Shown here piece by piece: positions 6,679-14,504 of a DNA stretch of 20,494 nt. The number at the start of each line of letters is the position of its first letter. Positions within the stretch are counted from its first letter, which is position 1. The notes beneath the pieces were generated by a model. That model worked only from the letters and a program-made list of their open reading frames with translations. It searched no databases and was not told the DNA's origin. Both the position numbers and the translations under genes were made by a program. Source of the stretch: Minthousia sp045628125 (GTDB lineage Bacteria; Bacteroidota; Bacteroidia; Bacteroidales; Bacteroidaceae); the NCBI GenBank assembly GCA_045628125.1, contig JAZQPA010000132.1:1-20494 (forward strand), in the 5' to 3' direction.

Positions 6679-7840
6679 CATACAGCCAGCCAACCGTCTG
6701 GAAAGCGTTCAGGAGTATTACTTCTCACGTAAGCTGAAAGAAGTTGCCCAAATGAATGCAGAGGGACAGAATGTCATCAGTTTGGGAATCGGAAGTCCTG
6801 ACATGCCTCCTTCACCTGAAACAATTGATATTCTTTGTAAGGAAACCCAAAAACCTAACACGCATGGCTACCAGCCTTATGTCGGTATCCCTGAGATGCG
6901 CGAGGGTATGGCTTATTTCTATAAAAGATGGTATGGTGTGGAGCTGGATCCTAAAACAGAAATCCAACCATTGATCGGTTCCAAAGAGGGTATTCTGCAC
7001 GTCACTCTGGCATTTGTAAACCCGGGTGAGAAAGTTCTGGTTCCAAACCCTGGCTACCCTACCTACACCTCGCTGAGCAAATTATTGGGTGCTGAAATCA
7101 TCAACTACGATTTGCTGGAGGAGAATAATTGGCAACCCGATTTCGAGGCTTTGGAGAAGATGGATCTGACCGGTGTGAAACTGATGTGGACAAACTATCC
7201 GAACATGCCTACCGGTGCTTCTGCCACATTGGAACTTTATCAGAAGCTGGTTGATTTTGCTAAGAAGCATAACATTGTCGTTGTGAACGACAACCCATAT
7301 AGCCTTATCTTGAACGAGCACCCTATCAGCTTGCTCCAGATTCCAGGCGCAAAAGATTGCTGCATCGAATTCAATTCCATGAGTAAAAGCCAGAACATGG
7401 CAGGTTGGCGTGTGGGTTGGATTAGCACTAACGCTCAATTTATCCAGTGGATTCTGAAGGTAAAGAGTAACGTGGACAGCGGACAGTTCCGCCCTTTGCA
7501 GTTGGCTGCAGCTCAGGCATTCCATAACACAGACGAGTGGCACCGGACCTACAATATCGAGTTGTACGCAAAACGCAGACAGATTGCTGAGGAAATCATG
7601 CATACCTTAGGTTGCACCTTCGACCCTACCCAGGTGGGAATGTTCCTGTGGGGACGGATTCCTGACTCTTTGGAGGATGTAGAGGAACTGACAGAAAAAA
7701 TCCTGCACGAAGCAAAGGTATTCATTACCCCTGGATTCATCTTCGGTTCAAACGGAAAGCGATACATCCGCATTTCACTTTGCGCCAAGGAAGAGCAGTT
7801 GGCTGAGGCATTAAACCGTATTAATCAATTAGAAAAATAA
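6659..7840 (+). CDS. Class I/II PLP aminotransferase, probably aromatic or prephenate aminotransferase
   Basis: This is a 393-residue fold-type I aminotransferase. It has GIGSPD near residue 43, the Tyr/Pro-rich substrate-loop region HGYQPYVGIPEMREG, NPGYPTYTS, NDNPYS (Asp and Tyr contacting PLP), the Schiff-base Lys243 in SMSKSQNMAGWRVGW, and the carboxylate-binding Arg in RYIRISLC. In this operon it most likely supplies the transamination of phenylpyruvate and 4-hydroxyphenylpyruvate, or of prephenate itself by the arogenate route; sequence alone does not decide. Related sequences are often annotated as LL-diaminopimelate or alanine aminotransferases. The start at 6659 lies inside pheA (20-nt overlap), which suggests translational coupling. 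DAHP synthase follows 11 nt after its stop. Confidence 0.85.
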   Translation: MEDKAFNIQPANRLESVQEYYFSRKLKEVAQMNAEGQNVISLGIGSPDMPPSPETIDILCKETQKPNTHGYQPYVGIPEMREGMAYFYKRWYGVELDPKTEIQPLIGSKEGILHVTLAFVNPGEKVLVPNPGYPTYTSLSKLLGAEIINYDLLEENNWQPDFEALEKMDLTGVKLMWTNYPNMPTGASATLELYQKLVDFAKKHNIVVVNDNPYSLILNEHPISLLQIPGAKDCCIEFNSMSKSQNMAGWRVGWISTNAQFIQWILKVKSNVDSGQFRPLQLAAAQAFHNTDEWHRTYNIELYAKRRQIAEEIMHTLGCTFDPTQVGMFLWGRIPDSLEDVEELTEKILHEAKVFITPGFIFGSNGKRYIRISLCAKEEQLAEALNRINQLEK

Positions 7841-7851
7841 CACATAACAAT

Positions 7852-8916
7852 ATGGAACTTGAAAAACTAAATCTCCCTGGAATTGATTCCAGCAAGCGCC
7901 CAATGGTCATTGCAGGACCATGTAGTGCAGAAACAGAAGAGCAGGTACTCAGTACCGCACATTCACTGGCCTCCAAAGGTATAAAGATTTTCCGTGCCGG
8001 CATCTGGAAGCCACGCACCAAACCCGGAGGTTTTGAGGGTATCGGCGAGCAGGGTCTTCCATGGATGAAAAGAGTGAAAGAGGAAACCGGCATGCTGATT
8101 GCAACCGAAGTGGCTACCCCTAAGCATGTGGAACTGGCATTAGGTAGTGGTTTTGACTTGCTGTGGGTGGGTGCCAGAACATCAGCAAACCCATTCGCCA
8201 TGCAGGATCTGGCTGACGCCTTAAAGGGTACAGATATCCCAGTATTGGTTAAGAACCCTGTAAATCCTGACCTGGAGTTGTGGATTGGTGCCATGGAGCG
8301 TTTGAATAATGCCGGCATCAAGAGATTAGGTGCTATCCATCGCGGTTTCTCTTCTTATGATAAGACCATGTACCGCAACCTTCCTCAGTGGCATATTCCT
8401 ATTGAGTTGCGCCGCCGCTTCCCTGAGTTGCCTATCTTCAGCGACCCCAGTCACATTGGTGGTAAGCGCGAGCTGGTTGCTCCACTTTGCCAGCAAGCCA
8501 TGGATCTGAATCTGGACGGTTTGATTATTGAATCTCACTGCAATCCTGATGCAGCATGGAGCGATGCCAAGCAGCAGGTTACTCCTGATATTCTGGATTA
8601 CATCCTTAATTTGCTGGTTATCCGTAACGAGAAACAGAGCACTGAGAATCTGGCAGAACTGCGTAAGCAGATTGACGAATGCGACAACCAGATTATTGAT
8701 ATTCTGTCAAAGCGCATGCGTGTGGCACGCGAGATTGGCCAGTACAAGAAAGAGCATAACATGACCATCCTGCAGACAGGTCGTTACTCTGAAATTCTGG
8801 AGAAGCGTGGTGCTCAGGGTGCGCTTTGCGGCATCGGCAGCAACTGCGTAAAGAATATCTTTGAGGCCATTCACGAAGAGAGTGTGAACCAGCAGATGGA
8901 AATTATCAACAAATAA
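7852..8916 (+). CDS. Bifunctional DAHP synthase / chorismate mutase
   Basis: The enzyme carries out the first step of the shikimate pathway (PEP + erythrose 4-phosphate to DAHP) and the branch-point step chorismate to prephenate. Residues 1 to about 262 form a type I-beta DAHP synthase barrel with IAGPCSAE, KPRTKPGGFEGIG, VGARTSANPF, LVKNPVNPD, the metal-binding Cys-type GPCS and SDPSHIGG, and IESHCNPDAAWSDA. Residues about 270-350 form an AroQ-type chorismate mutase helix bundle (LRKQIDECDNQI, SKRMRVAREIGQYKKEHN, RYSEIL). The synthase-then-mutase order is known from Porphyromonas gingivalis and other Bacteroidetes and is the reverse of the Bacillus fusion. In those enzymes the mutase domain allows feedback by prephenate. 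The fusion explains why pheA and tyrA here lack a mutase domain. tyrA starts 26 nt downstream. Confidence 0.94.
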   Translation: MELEKLNLPGIDSSKRPMVIAGPCSAETEEQVLSTAHSLASKGIKIFRAGIWKPRTKPGGFEGIGEQGLPWMKRVKEETGMLIATEVATPKHVELALGSGFDLLWVGARTSANPFAMQDLADALKGTDIPVLVKNPVNPDLELWIGAMERLNNAGIKRLGAIHRGFSSYDKTMYRNLPQWHIPIELRRRFPELPIFSDPSHIGGKRELVAPLCQQAMDLNLDGLIIESHCNPDAAWSDAKQQVTPDILDYILNLLVIRNEKQSTENLAELRKQIDECDNQIIDILSKRMRVAREIGQYKKEHNMTILQTGRYSEILEKRGAQGALCGIGSNCVKNIFEAIHEESVNQQMEIINK

Positions 8917-8942
8917 CATTCTCCAATTCTTAAATAAACGAC

Positions 8943-9716
8943 ATGAAGATTTTAATATTAGGTGCGGGCAAGATGGGGTCATTTTTCTGTGACGTGTTAA
9001 GCTTTGATCACGAAGTGGCCATTTACGATATTGACCCTAAGCGAATGCGTTTCACCTATAATTGCCAGCGTCTTACCTCACTGGATGAAGTGACCGCGTT
9101 CGAGCCGGATTTGCTGATTAATGCCTCAACGGTAAAATACACCATTGCCGCCTTTGATCAGGTATTGCCTTATCTGTCAAAGGATTGTATCATCAGCGAT
9201 ATCGCATCGGTAAAAACGGGATTGCTGGAGTATTATCAGAAAAGCGGATTCCGTTTCTGCTCCACTCACCCTATGTTTGGCCCTACCTTTGCCAGCCTCA
9301 GCGATTTGAGCAAGGAGAATGCCATCATCATCAGCGAGGGCGACTACATGGGTAAGATATTCTTCAAGGATCTGTACCAGAAGTTAAAGCTGCATATTTT
9401 TGAATATTCTTTTGAGGAGCACGACGAGACCGTGGCTTATTCCCTGAGTATTCCTTTTGTCAGCACATTTGTTTTCGCTGCTGTCATGAAGCACATGGAG
9501 GCACCTGGCACCACGTTCAAGCGTCATGAGGCCATTGCCCGGGGTGTTTTGAATGAGGATGATTACCTGCTTCAGGAGATTCTGTTCAACCCGAACACCG
9601 CTCAGCAGGTGGAGAACATCCAAAAGGCAATGGATGACCTTCACGACATCATTGAGAAGAAGGACGCTGTCCGCATGAAGGAATTTCTGACAAAGATTAG
9701 GAAGAATGCATTATAA
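8943..9716 (+). CDS. tyrA: Prephenate dehydrogenase
   Basis: The enzyme oxidatively decarboxylates prephenate to 4-hydroxyphenylpyruvate for tyrosine synthesis. The 257-residue protein begins with a Rossmann fold (KILILGAGKMGSFF) and an acidic strand end (YDIDPKR) that suggests NAD+ preference. It continues with the family motifs SDIASVKTG, the active-site THPMFGPTF, and EEHDETVAYSLSIPF in the helical domain. It is somewhat short for the family and has no ACT domain, so control probably rests on the attenuator and on the DAHP synthase/chorismate mutase. It is the last gene of the aromatic operon, and no clear terminator follows. Arogenate specificity cannot be excluded if the operon aminotransferase acts on prephenate. 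Confidence 0.9.
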   Translation: MKILILGAGKMGSFFCDVLSFDHEVAIYDIDPKRMRFTYNCQRLTSLDEVTAFEPDLLINASTVKYTIAAFDQVLPYLSKDCIISDIASVKTGLLEYYQKSGFRFCSTHPMFGPTFASLSDLSKENAIIISEGDYMGKIFFKDLYQKLKLHIFEYSFEEHDETVAYSLSIPFVSTFVFAAVMKHMEAPGTTFKRHEAIARGVLNEDDYLLQEILFNPNTAQQVENIQKAMDDLHDIIEKKDAVRMKEFLTKIRKNAL

Positions 9717-9751
9717 ATCGCCCATTGCGGTTTAATGTCAACTATTTTTCC

Positions 9752-9759
9752 TATATTTG
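9752..9759 (+). promoter_or_regulatory. -7 element upstream of the alcohol dehydrogenase
   Basis: TATATTTG matches TAnnTTTG and is followed by C, 29 nt before the start codon. No convincing -33 TTTG is present at 19-20 nt spacing. Confidence 0.5.
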
Positions 9760-9788
9760 CAGAAATCTAAACCTAAAACACAAACAGT

Positions 9789-10970
9789 ATGCAGGAATTT
9801 AACTATTATGCACCTACTCAGGTGGTCTTTGGTGCACATGCAGAAAGCCAGATTGGCAAGTTGGTCAAGAAATATGGCGGAACCAAGGTTCTGGTACACT
9901 ACGGCGGTAAAAGCGCGGAGAAATCCGGTTTGCTGGACGTGGTATGCCAATCTTTGGAAGAGGAAGGTATCGGTTATGTGAAATTGGGTGGCGTTGTGCC
10001 CAACCCACGTGTAAGCCTCATCCGCGAGGGTATCGAGCTGTGCCGCAAGGAAGGTGTTGATTTCCTGCTCGCAGTGGGTGGCGGTAGCGTTATCGATTCT
10101 ACCAAGGGTATCAGCGTAGGTGTTCCTTACGAGGGTGATGTGTGGGATTTCTATCTGCGTAAGGCACGCCACACCTCATGTCTTCCTTTGGGTTGTGTGC
10201 TGACCATTCCTGCTGCCGGTAGCGAGATGAGCGATGGCAGTGTGGTTACCAACGATGAGGGTGGTTTGAAGAAGGATTATGGCACCAACGATTTCCGTTG
10301 CAAGTTTGCCGTAATGAACCCTGTCCGCACCTATACCTTGCCTGCATGGCAGACGGCTTGTGGTGCAGTGGATATGGTCATGCATACCCAGGAGCGCTAT
10401 TTCAGCAAGGATGATGACATGGAAGTGACCGATGCCATTGCCGAGGCACTGATGCGTACCGTCATGAACAGTGTACATATCGTTCTCCGCGAGCCAGAGA
10501 ATTACAAGCATCGCGCTCAGCTGATGTGGGCAGGTTCACTGGCGCACAACGACCTGACCGGTTGCGGTACCACTGGCGATTGGGCGACTCATAATCTGGA
10601 GCATGAGCTGAGCGGTATGTTCGATGTTTCTCACGGTGCCGGTTTGGCTGCCATCTGGGGCAGTTGGGCACGTTACGTGCTGAATGAGAACCCTACCCGA
10701 TTTGCCCGCTTTGCCGTGAATGTGCTGGGTGTTCCAAACAACTTCACCGACACTATCGAGACAGCGTTGGCCGGTATCCGCAAGATGGAGGATTTCTACC
10801 GTTCAGTGGGCATGCCAGTCAACATTCATGAGTTGATCGGCCGTGAGATTACCGATGCGGAAATCGAGGAAATGGCGGATAAGTGCAGCAACTACGGAAC
10901 AACTACTGTAGGTAGCTTAAAGGTCCTTCAGCGCGAGGATATGATCAGGATTTATCAGATGGCTAAGTAA
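9789..10970 (+). CDS. Iron-containing alcohol dehydrogenase (YqhD/butanol dehydrogenase type)
   Basis: This cytoplasmic NAD(P)H-dependent enzyme reduces aldehydes to alcohols. It has 393 residues, the usual family length. The N-terminal half is a dinucleotide fold with the signature LLAVGGGSVIDSTKG. The C-terminal helical half carries the metal ligands Asp195 and His199 (GAVDMVMHTQE), His268 (ATHNLEHELS) and His282 (DVSHGAGLA). The 14-residue spacing of the last two is the YqhD/BDH pattern. It stands alone, with a -7 box 29 nt upstream and a terminator directly after. A role in aldehyde detoxification or fermentative redox balance is inferred; the physiological substrate cannot be read from the sequence. 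Confidence 0.9.
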   Translation: MQEFNYYAPTQVVFGAHAESQIGKLVKKYGGTKVLVHYGGKSAEKSGLLDVVCQSLEEEGIGYVKLGGVVPNPRVSLIREGIELCRKEGVDFLLAVGGGSVIDSTKGISVGVPYEGDVWDFYLRKARHTSCLPLGCVLTIPAAGSEMSDGSVVTNDEGGLKKDYGTNDFRCKFAVMNPVRTYTLPAWQTACGAVDMVMHTQERYFSKDDDMEVTDAIAEALMRTVMNSVHIVLREPENYKHRAQLMWAGSLAHNDLTGCGTTGDWATHNLEHELSGMFDVSHGAGLAAIWGSWARYVLNENPTRFARFAVNVLGVPNNFTDTIETALAGIRKMEDFYRSVGMPVNIHELIGREITDAEIEEMADKCSNYGTTTVGSLKVLQREDMIRIYQMAK

Positions 10971-10974
10971 TATT

Positions 10975-11014
10975 CAAACGGGGCGTTCCTTCCAGAGCGC
11001 TCCGTTTGCTTTTA
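10975..11014 (+). terminator. Intrinsic terminator after the alcohol dehydrogenase
   Basis: An 11-bp stem with one G-U pair (10975-10985 with 10998-11008) and a 12-nt loop is followed by CTTTTAT. It begins 4 nt after the stop codon. Confidence 0.8.
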
Positions 11015-11037
11015 TCTGATAAGTTTTAAGAAAATAA

Positions 11038-11069
11038 TTTGGGGCTTTCCGTTTTGTTTCCTATTTTTG
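11038..11069 (+). promoter_or_regulatory. Promoter of the SGNH-hydrolase gene
   Basis: TTTG at 11038-11041, a 20-nt spacer and TATTTTTG at 11062-11069 match the full Bacteroidetes consensus. The predicted 5' leader is about 55 nt. Confidence 0.75.
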
Positions 11070-11129
11070 TAGGATGAAACGATATGTCAGTAAAAATGGC
11101 AGAGCTGTAGATAACCTTAAGCCCAAATT

Positions 11130-12389
11130 ATGATGAGAAAGGCATTGCTCCTATCATTTTTCATGTTGCTCTTTTGCTCGCTCACTCCAGTGCGTGCAGA
11201 TGAACCTTTCCGTAATCACAGATACAATGCTTTCAGTGTACTGCCTGTCCGCTCCGAGCATATTGTCATGATGGGAAACAGCATCACGAACATGCATGAA
11301 TGGTGGGAAGCATTGGGTGATCACCGCATCATCAACCGCGGCGTCAGCGGTGCCGTAAGTGATGAGATGCTGGCCAACCTGGATCCCATCGTTTCCGGTC
11401 ACCCGTCCAAGGTGTTCATCATGATTGGAACGAATGATATCGGTTATGGCCAGTCGCGCGAGCATATTGCGGACAACCTGAATACTATCATCTCACGTTT
11501 CCAGAAGGAATCTCCTGCTACACGGATTTATGTACAGAGCATCCTGCCTAGCGAGAACGGTTCCAGAGGAGGAAAGATTGCCGGAACAAACGAGCTTTTA
11601 CGCTCGGTATGCCGGAAAACGGGTGTGACCTTCATCGATCTCTACGGTATGATGGGCGATGGCGAGGGGCACATGAGACAGGGATGGTCGTTCGATGACC
11701 TTCATCCTAAAGCTGCCGGTTACAGTGCATGGTGCAAGGCTCTGATTCCTTATTTGGATGAGGGTACAGCCAACAGGCACGTCTGCACCTACCCGGATGA
11801 TATACCGGACATTCACGAGAAGCGGTATGACAGCTTCGGCGCCCGTTTGGGTACGCTCTCCCAACTGCCGATTACGGCAAGCGACATGGTACTGATCGGT
11901 GACGAGATGATTCACAGCGGTGAATGGCATGAACTGCTCAACTCTCCGAACGTCAAGAACCGCGGAACCGGATGGGGTTATCCCGGAGGCGATATCTCCT
12001 GGTTCATGAAGGAGATTCCTCATATCTTCCATGGCAATTCCCGGAACGAATGCCCCCAGACGGTGGTGGTTTATGCCGGAGCGCAGGAAGTGGAATCGGG
12101 AGTGGACGAGAAAGCGTTTGAAGAGCAATACCGGAAACTGCTGGCAACCGTGCATCAGGAGGCGCCAACTGCAAAAGTGAAGGTGCTGTCGATTGCTCCG
12201 AATGCCGACAGGGAGAAGGATACCAGATACACTCAGAATTTCAATAGGATTCTGAAAAACATAACCCGGAAAGATAAACAAGCGGTATTTGTGGATATTT
12301 ACACGCCTCTTTCAAACCCCGGAATGATGATGGGCAATTATGTAAGCGGAATGGGATATCTGGAAATAGCAAAAATAATACAATATTGA
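11130..12389 (+). CDS. Secreted tandem SGNH/GDSL hydrolase-like protein, second domain degenerate
   Basis: The 419-residue protein has an N-terminal signal peptide (hydrophobic LLLSFFMLLFCSL, probable cleavage after VRA near residue 23), so it is exported. The first domain (about residues 40-215) carries all SGNH blocks: nucleophile Ser51 in GNSIT, Gly in NRGVSG, GTND, and Asp189/His192 in DDLHP. It should be an active esterase or acetylhydrolase. The second domain (about 250-419) repeats the same order of segments: IGDEMIHSGEW, KNRGTGWG, YAGAQE, FVDIYTPLS, GYLEIAKII. The catalytic Ser, Asn and Asp/His positions are replaced, so it looks like an inactive copy. The substrate is unknown; carbohydrate acetyl esters and sialate O-acetyl esters are options. 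ATG codons at 11130 and 11133 are equally possible starts. Codon use is less biased than in the next gene. Confidence 0.85.
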   Translation: MMRKALLLSFFMLLFCSLTPVRADEPFRNHRYNAFSVLPVRSEHIVMMGNSITNMHEWWEALGDHRIINRGVSGAVSDEMLANLDPIVSGHPSKVFIMIGTNDIGYGQSREHIADNLNTIISRFQKESPATRIYVQSILPSENGSRGGKIAGTNELLRSVCRKTGVTFIDLYGMMGDGEGHMRQGWSFDDLHPKAAGYSAWCKALIPYLDEGTANRHVCTYPDDIPDIHEKRYDSFGARLGTLSQLPITASDMVLIGDEMIHSGEWHELLNSPNVKNRGTGWGYPGGDISWFMKEIPHIFHGNSRNECPQTVVVYAGAQEVESGVDEKAFEEQYRKLLATVHQEAPTAKVKVLSIAPNADREKDTRYTQNFNRILKNITRKDKQAVFVDIYTPLSNPGMMMGNYVSGMGYLEIAKIIQY

Positions 12390-12453
12390 GAGAATAAATT
12401 CAGTCGAGGTTACTGAAATAACAATAACAATAATCACCATTAACTATTTTATT

Positions 12454-13479
12454 ATGATTTCAAGAAGAGATTTTCTGAAGACTTCTGCACTGGCTGTAGG
12501 TAGTCTTAGCATGCCTTCATTGGTAGGTTGTGCTGGTGGTAGCAAGGAGACAGCTCCTGCAACTCCAACTTCTAAGAGTTTTATCGGTTTGCAGACTTAT
12601 TCAGTAGGTCAGGAGCTGGGCGAGGACGTTCCTGCTGGTTTGGCTAAACTGAAGTCTTTCGGTTACACCGACCTGGAGTTGGCTGGTTACCGTCAGGGCA
12701 AGCAGAGCGGTGTTGACCCTGCTGAGTACAAGAAGATGTGTGACGATGCTGGTTTGCTGATCACTTCTGCACACGTTGGTACTCCTTCTCAGTACAAGAC
12801 TCCAGAGGATCAGTTCATTGAGGAGTGGAAGAAGACCGTTGAGGATCACGTAACCATGGGTGCTAAGTACATCATTGACCCAAGTATGCCTCAGTGTGCT
12901 ACTGTTGATGAGGTTAAGCAGGTTTGCGAGCGCTTCAACAAGGCAGGCGAGATTTGTAAGGCAGCTGGTATCCAGTTCGGTTACCACAACCACAACAACG
13001 AGTTCAAGAAGATTGCTACTCCAGAAGAAACCGAAGAGGCTCGTAAGAGAATCATCGAGAACATCAAGAAGCGCTGGGGCATGGAGAATCCTTCTGAGGA
13101 GATGATCAAGAGCCAGTTGAGTGATGACCGTTTCGGTATGGCTCCAGGTAAGTTCTTCGAGCAGCTGTACATGGACTTTACAGATCCTGCATTGGTTATG
13201 TTCGAGTTGGATTGCTACTGGTGTATGATTGGTGACCAGGATCCATGCGAGTGGATTCGCGAGCACAAGGACCGTATCCGTATGTTGCACATCAAGGATC
13301 GTTGGATCATCGGCGATTCTGGTATGATGAACTGGGAGAACATCTTCAAGACCGCTTATGAGGCAGGTATCGAGAAGTGGTTCGTTGAGTTGGAGAGCAA
13401 CGGTAAGGGCCGCACTCAGATGGAAGGTGTTGAGGAGAGCGCTAAGTATCTGTTGGCTGCTCCATTCGTTAAGGCATAA
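12454..13479 (+). CDS. Tat-type lipoprotein, sugar phosphate isomerase/epimerase (xylose-isomerase-like barrel)
   Basis: The 341-residue protein begins with a twin-arginine signal (Arg4-Arg5 in SRRDFLK), a hydrophobic run and a lipobox LVGC with Cys26, followed by a Ser/Thr/Pro-rich linker. It should be exported folded and anchored as a lipoprotein. The mature part is an AP-endonuclease-2/xylose-isomerase-like TIM barrel. Candidate metal or catalytic positions are His in FGYHNHNNEF, Asp in FELDCYW, His in MLHIKDR and Glu in WFVELES. Family members isomerise, epimerise or cleave sugars and keto-sugars; the substrate here is unknown. Codon use is dominated by GGT, GCT, GTT, AAG and CGT, as in highly expressed genes. 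The A-rich leader (AATAACAATAACAATAATC) also suggests strong translation. It may be cotranscribed with the upstream hydrolase gene 64 nt away. A clear terminator follows. Confidence 0.86.
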   Translation: MISRRDFLKTSALAVGSLSMPSLVGCAGGSKETAPATPTSKSFIGLQTYSVGQELGEDVPAGLAKLKSFGYTDLELAGYRQGKQSGVDPAEYKKMCDDAGLLITSAHVGTPSQYKTPEDQFIEEWKKTVEDHVTMGAKYIIDPSMPQCATVDEVKQVCERFNKAGEICKAAGIQFGYHNHNNEFKKIATPEETEEARKRIIENIKKRWGMENPSEEMIKSQLSDDRFGMAPGKFFEQLYMDFTDPALVMFELDCYWCMIGDQDPCEWIREHKDRIRMLHIKDRWIIGDSGMMNWENIFKTAYEAGIEKWFVELESNGKGRTQMEGVEESAKYLLAAPFVKA

Positions 13480-13500
13480 TTTCCCCGATCATATCGCATT

Positions 13501-13528
13501 AAGCCACCCCCAAAAAGGGTGGCTTTTT
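13501..13528 (+). terminator. Intrinsic terminator after the isomerase/epimerase lipoprotein
   Basis: A perfect 9-bp stem (13501-13509 with 13517-13525) with a 7-nt loop (CCAAAAA) and a T run through 13528 lies 21 nt after the stop codon. Confidence 0.9.
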
Positions 13529-13544
13529 GTTTCCCTTTTCCTTA

Positions 13545-13574
13545 ATGACATCATGACCAAATGACCATAATGAC
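13545..13574. repeat. Four spaced ATGAC repeats
   Basis: ATGAC occurs at 13545, 13553, 13561 and 13570, at intervals of 8, 8 and 9 nt, and three copies continue as ATGACCA. The repeats lie between a terminator and the promoter of the acyltransferase gene. They could be a decayed tandem repeat or a protein-binding site; nothing else supports a function. Confidence 0.45.
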
Positions 13575-13639
13575 CACACCTTTATGCGGCATTATGAAAA
13601 ATCAAATCAAATCATAGTGCTCATTTCAACTATTTATTG

Positions 13640-13647
13640 TACATTTG
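13640..13647 (+). promoter_or_regulatory. -7 element upstream of the acyltransferase
   Basis: TACATTTG matches TAnnTTTG exactly and is followed by C. The -33 region is weak. The leader would be about 65 nt, which supports the ATG at 13718 over upstream alternative starts. Confidence 0.55.
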
Positions 13648-13717
13648 CGTCCAAAAGAACAAAACAATAGGGGTAATAGAACAATTCTATGATTCCTTAA
13701 TAAGATCGCAAATCGTT

Positions 13718-14455
13718 ATGAAGAAGATTACCGATGCACTGAAGATTGGCTACTACACCTTTCTTTTCGCTTTTTTCCCATTGGTCATCAGCCGTGTGGC
13801 TCAATTGTATTTCATGCTGTTTTACAAGGATGGAAAGGAGCGCCATCAGAAATGGTACCACGAGAAGCAAGCCAAATACTGCCACTTTTTTCTGTGCAAG
13901 AGTTTGCCTAATGTGCAGGTAGAGATTGTCAACAATCACCAGGAGTCGTTCGAGCGTCCTGCCATCATCATTGCCAACCATCAATCCATGCTGGATATTC
14001 CTGCTGTTTTCATGCTGCACCCACGCATTGTGGGCATGGCCAAGGAGGCCCTGTTCCGCAACCGCATGTTTGCCAGTATGACCAAATACAAGGAGTTGAT
14101 TTCCAATGCGGCTCCTATCCGCACCGTGGTGACCTATGCCAAGCAGAAGATGAGTGCCGGTTTCTCGTTCCTGATTTTCCCCGAGGGAACCCGCTCACGC
14201 GATTTGACCATCCAGCCGTTCCGCGACGGTGCTTTCTTCTTTGCCGAGAGTTTGAAGTGCGACATCATTCCGGTTACCATTTGGGGAACAGGAAAGGTTC
14301 TGCCGGTCAGCGGCGATACCGGTAGCGGCCCTATCGTGGTGGAGATTGGGGAACGGAAGAGTTATGACGGAATGAACCGCAAGCAGATGGCGGAGTATTG
14401 GCACAACTATTTTGTGGAGCGCTTCGAGGCGATAAGCCACCGGTTCAAGAATTAA
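13718..14455 (+). CDS. plsC: 1-acyl-sn-glycerol-3-phosphate acyltransferase (PlsC family)
   Basis: This membrane-associated enzyme acylates lysophosphatidic acid to phosphatidic acid in phospholipid synthesis. The 245-residue product has a hydrophobic N-terminal segment (GYYTFLFAFFPLVISRVAQL) that anchors it. It also has the acyltransferase motifs NHQSMLD (catalytic His-x4-Asp), FRNRMFASM near the second block, and FPEGTRS, the glycerol-phosphate-binding block, followed by DIIPVTIWG. The ATG at 13718 gives the usual family start (MKKITDALKIGYY). The frame extends 27 codons upstream only from a TTG that overlaps the predicted promoter. It is a single-gene unit ending in a terminator. Other lysophospholipid or ornithine-lipid acyltransferases share these motifs, so the exact acceptor is inferred. 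Confidence 0.85.
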   Translation: MKKITDALKIGYYTFLFAFFPLVISRVAQLYFMLFYKDGKERHQKWYHEKQAKYCHFFLCKSLPNVQVEIVNNHQESFERPAIIIANHQSMLDIPAVFMLHPRIVGMAKEALFRNRMFASMTKYKELISNAAPIRTVVTYAKQKMSAGFSFLIFPEGTRSRDLTIQPFRDGAFFFAESLKCDIIPVTIWGTGKVLPVSGDTGSGPIVVEIGERKSYDGMNRKQMAEYWHNYFVERFEAISHRFKN

Positions 14456-14458
14456 CAG

Positions 14459-14504
14459 TAATGGGGAAGATCTGGATTTGGAATCTTCCCCATTATCGTT
14501 TTTA
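14459..14504 (+). terminator. Terminator between convergent acyltransferase and metY
   Basis: A perfect 13-bp stem (14459-14471 with 14483-14495) with an 11-nt loop is followed by TCGTTTTTA on the plus strand. Its T run overlaps the stop codon of the convergent minus-strand gene. On the minus strand the hairpin lacks a good U tract, so it mainly serves the plus-strand gene. Confidence 0.8.

Noticed and set aside
11084..11110. Eight-codon upstream ORF before the SGNH hydrolase
   Set aside because: Its composition (MSVKMAEL) is not biased toward any amino acid and no terminator or alternative hairpin follows, so it does not look like a leader peptide.
12399..12417. TTCAGT/ACTGAA hairpin between the SGNH hydrolase and the isomerase lipoprotein
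   Set aside because: The 6-bp AT-rich stem has no U run and is too weak to call a terminator.
12601..13290. Minus-strand open frame of 229 codons opposite the isomerase lipoprotein
   Set aside because: It is an antisense shadow caused by the strong codon bias of the real gene; its Leu/Val/Thr-rich translation has no recognisable motif.
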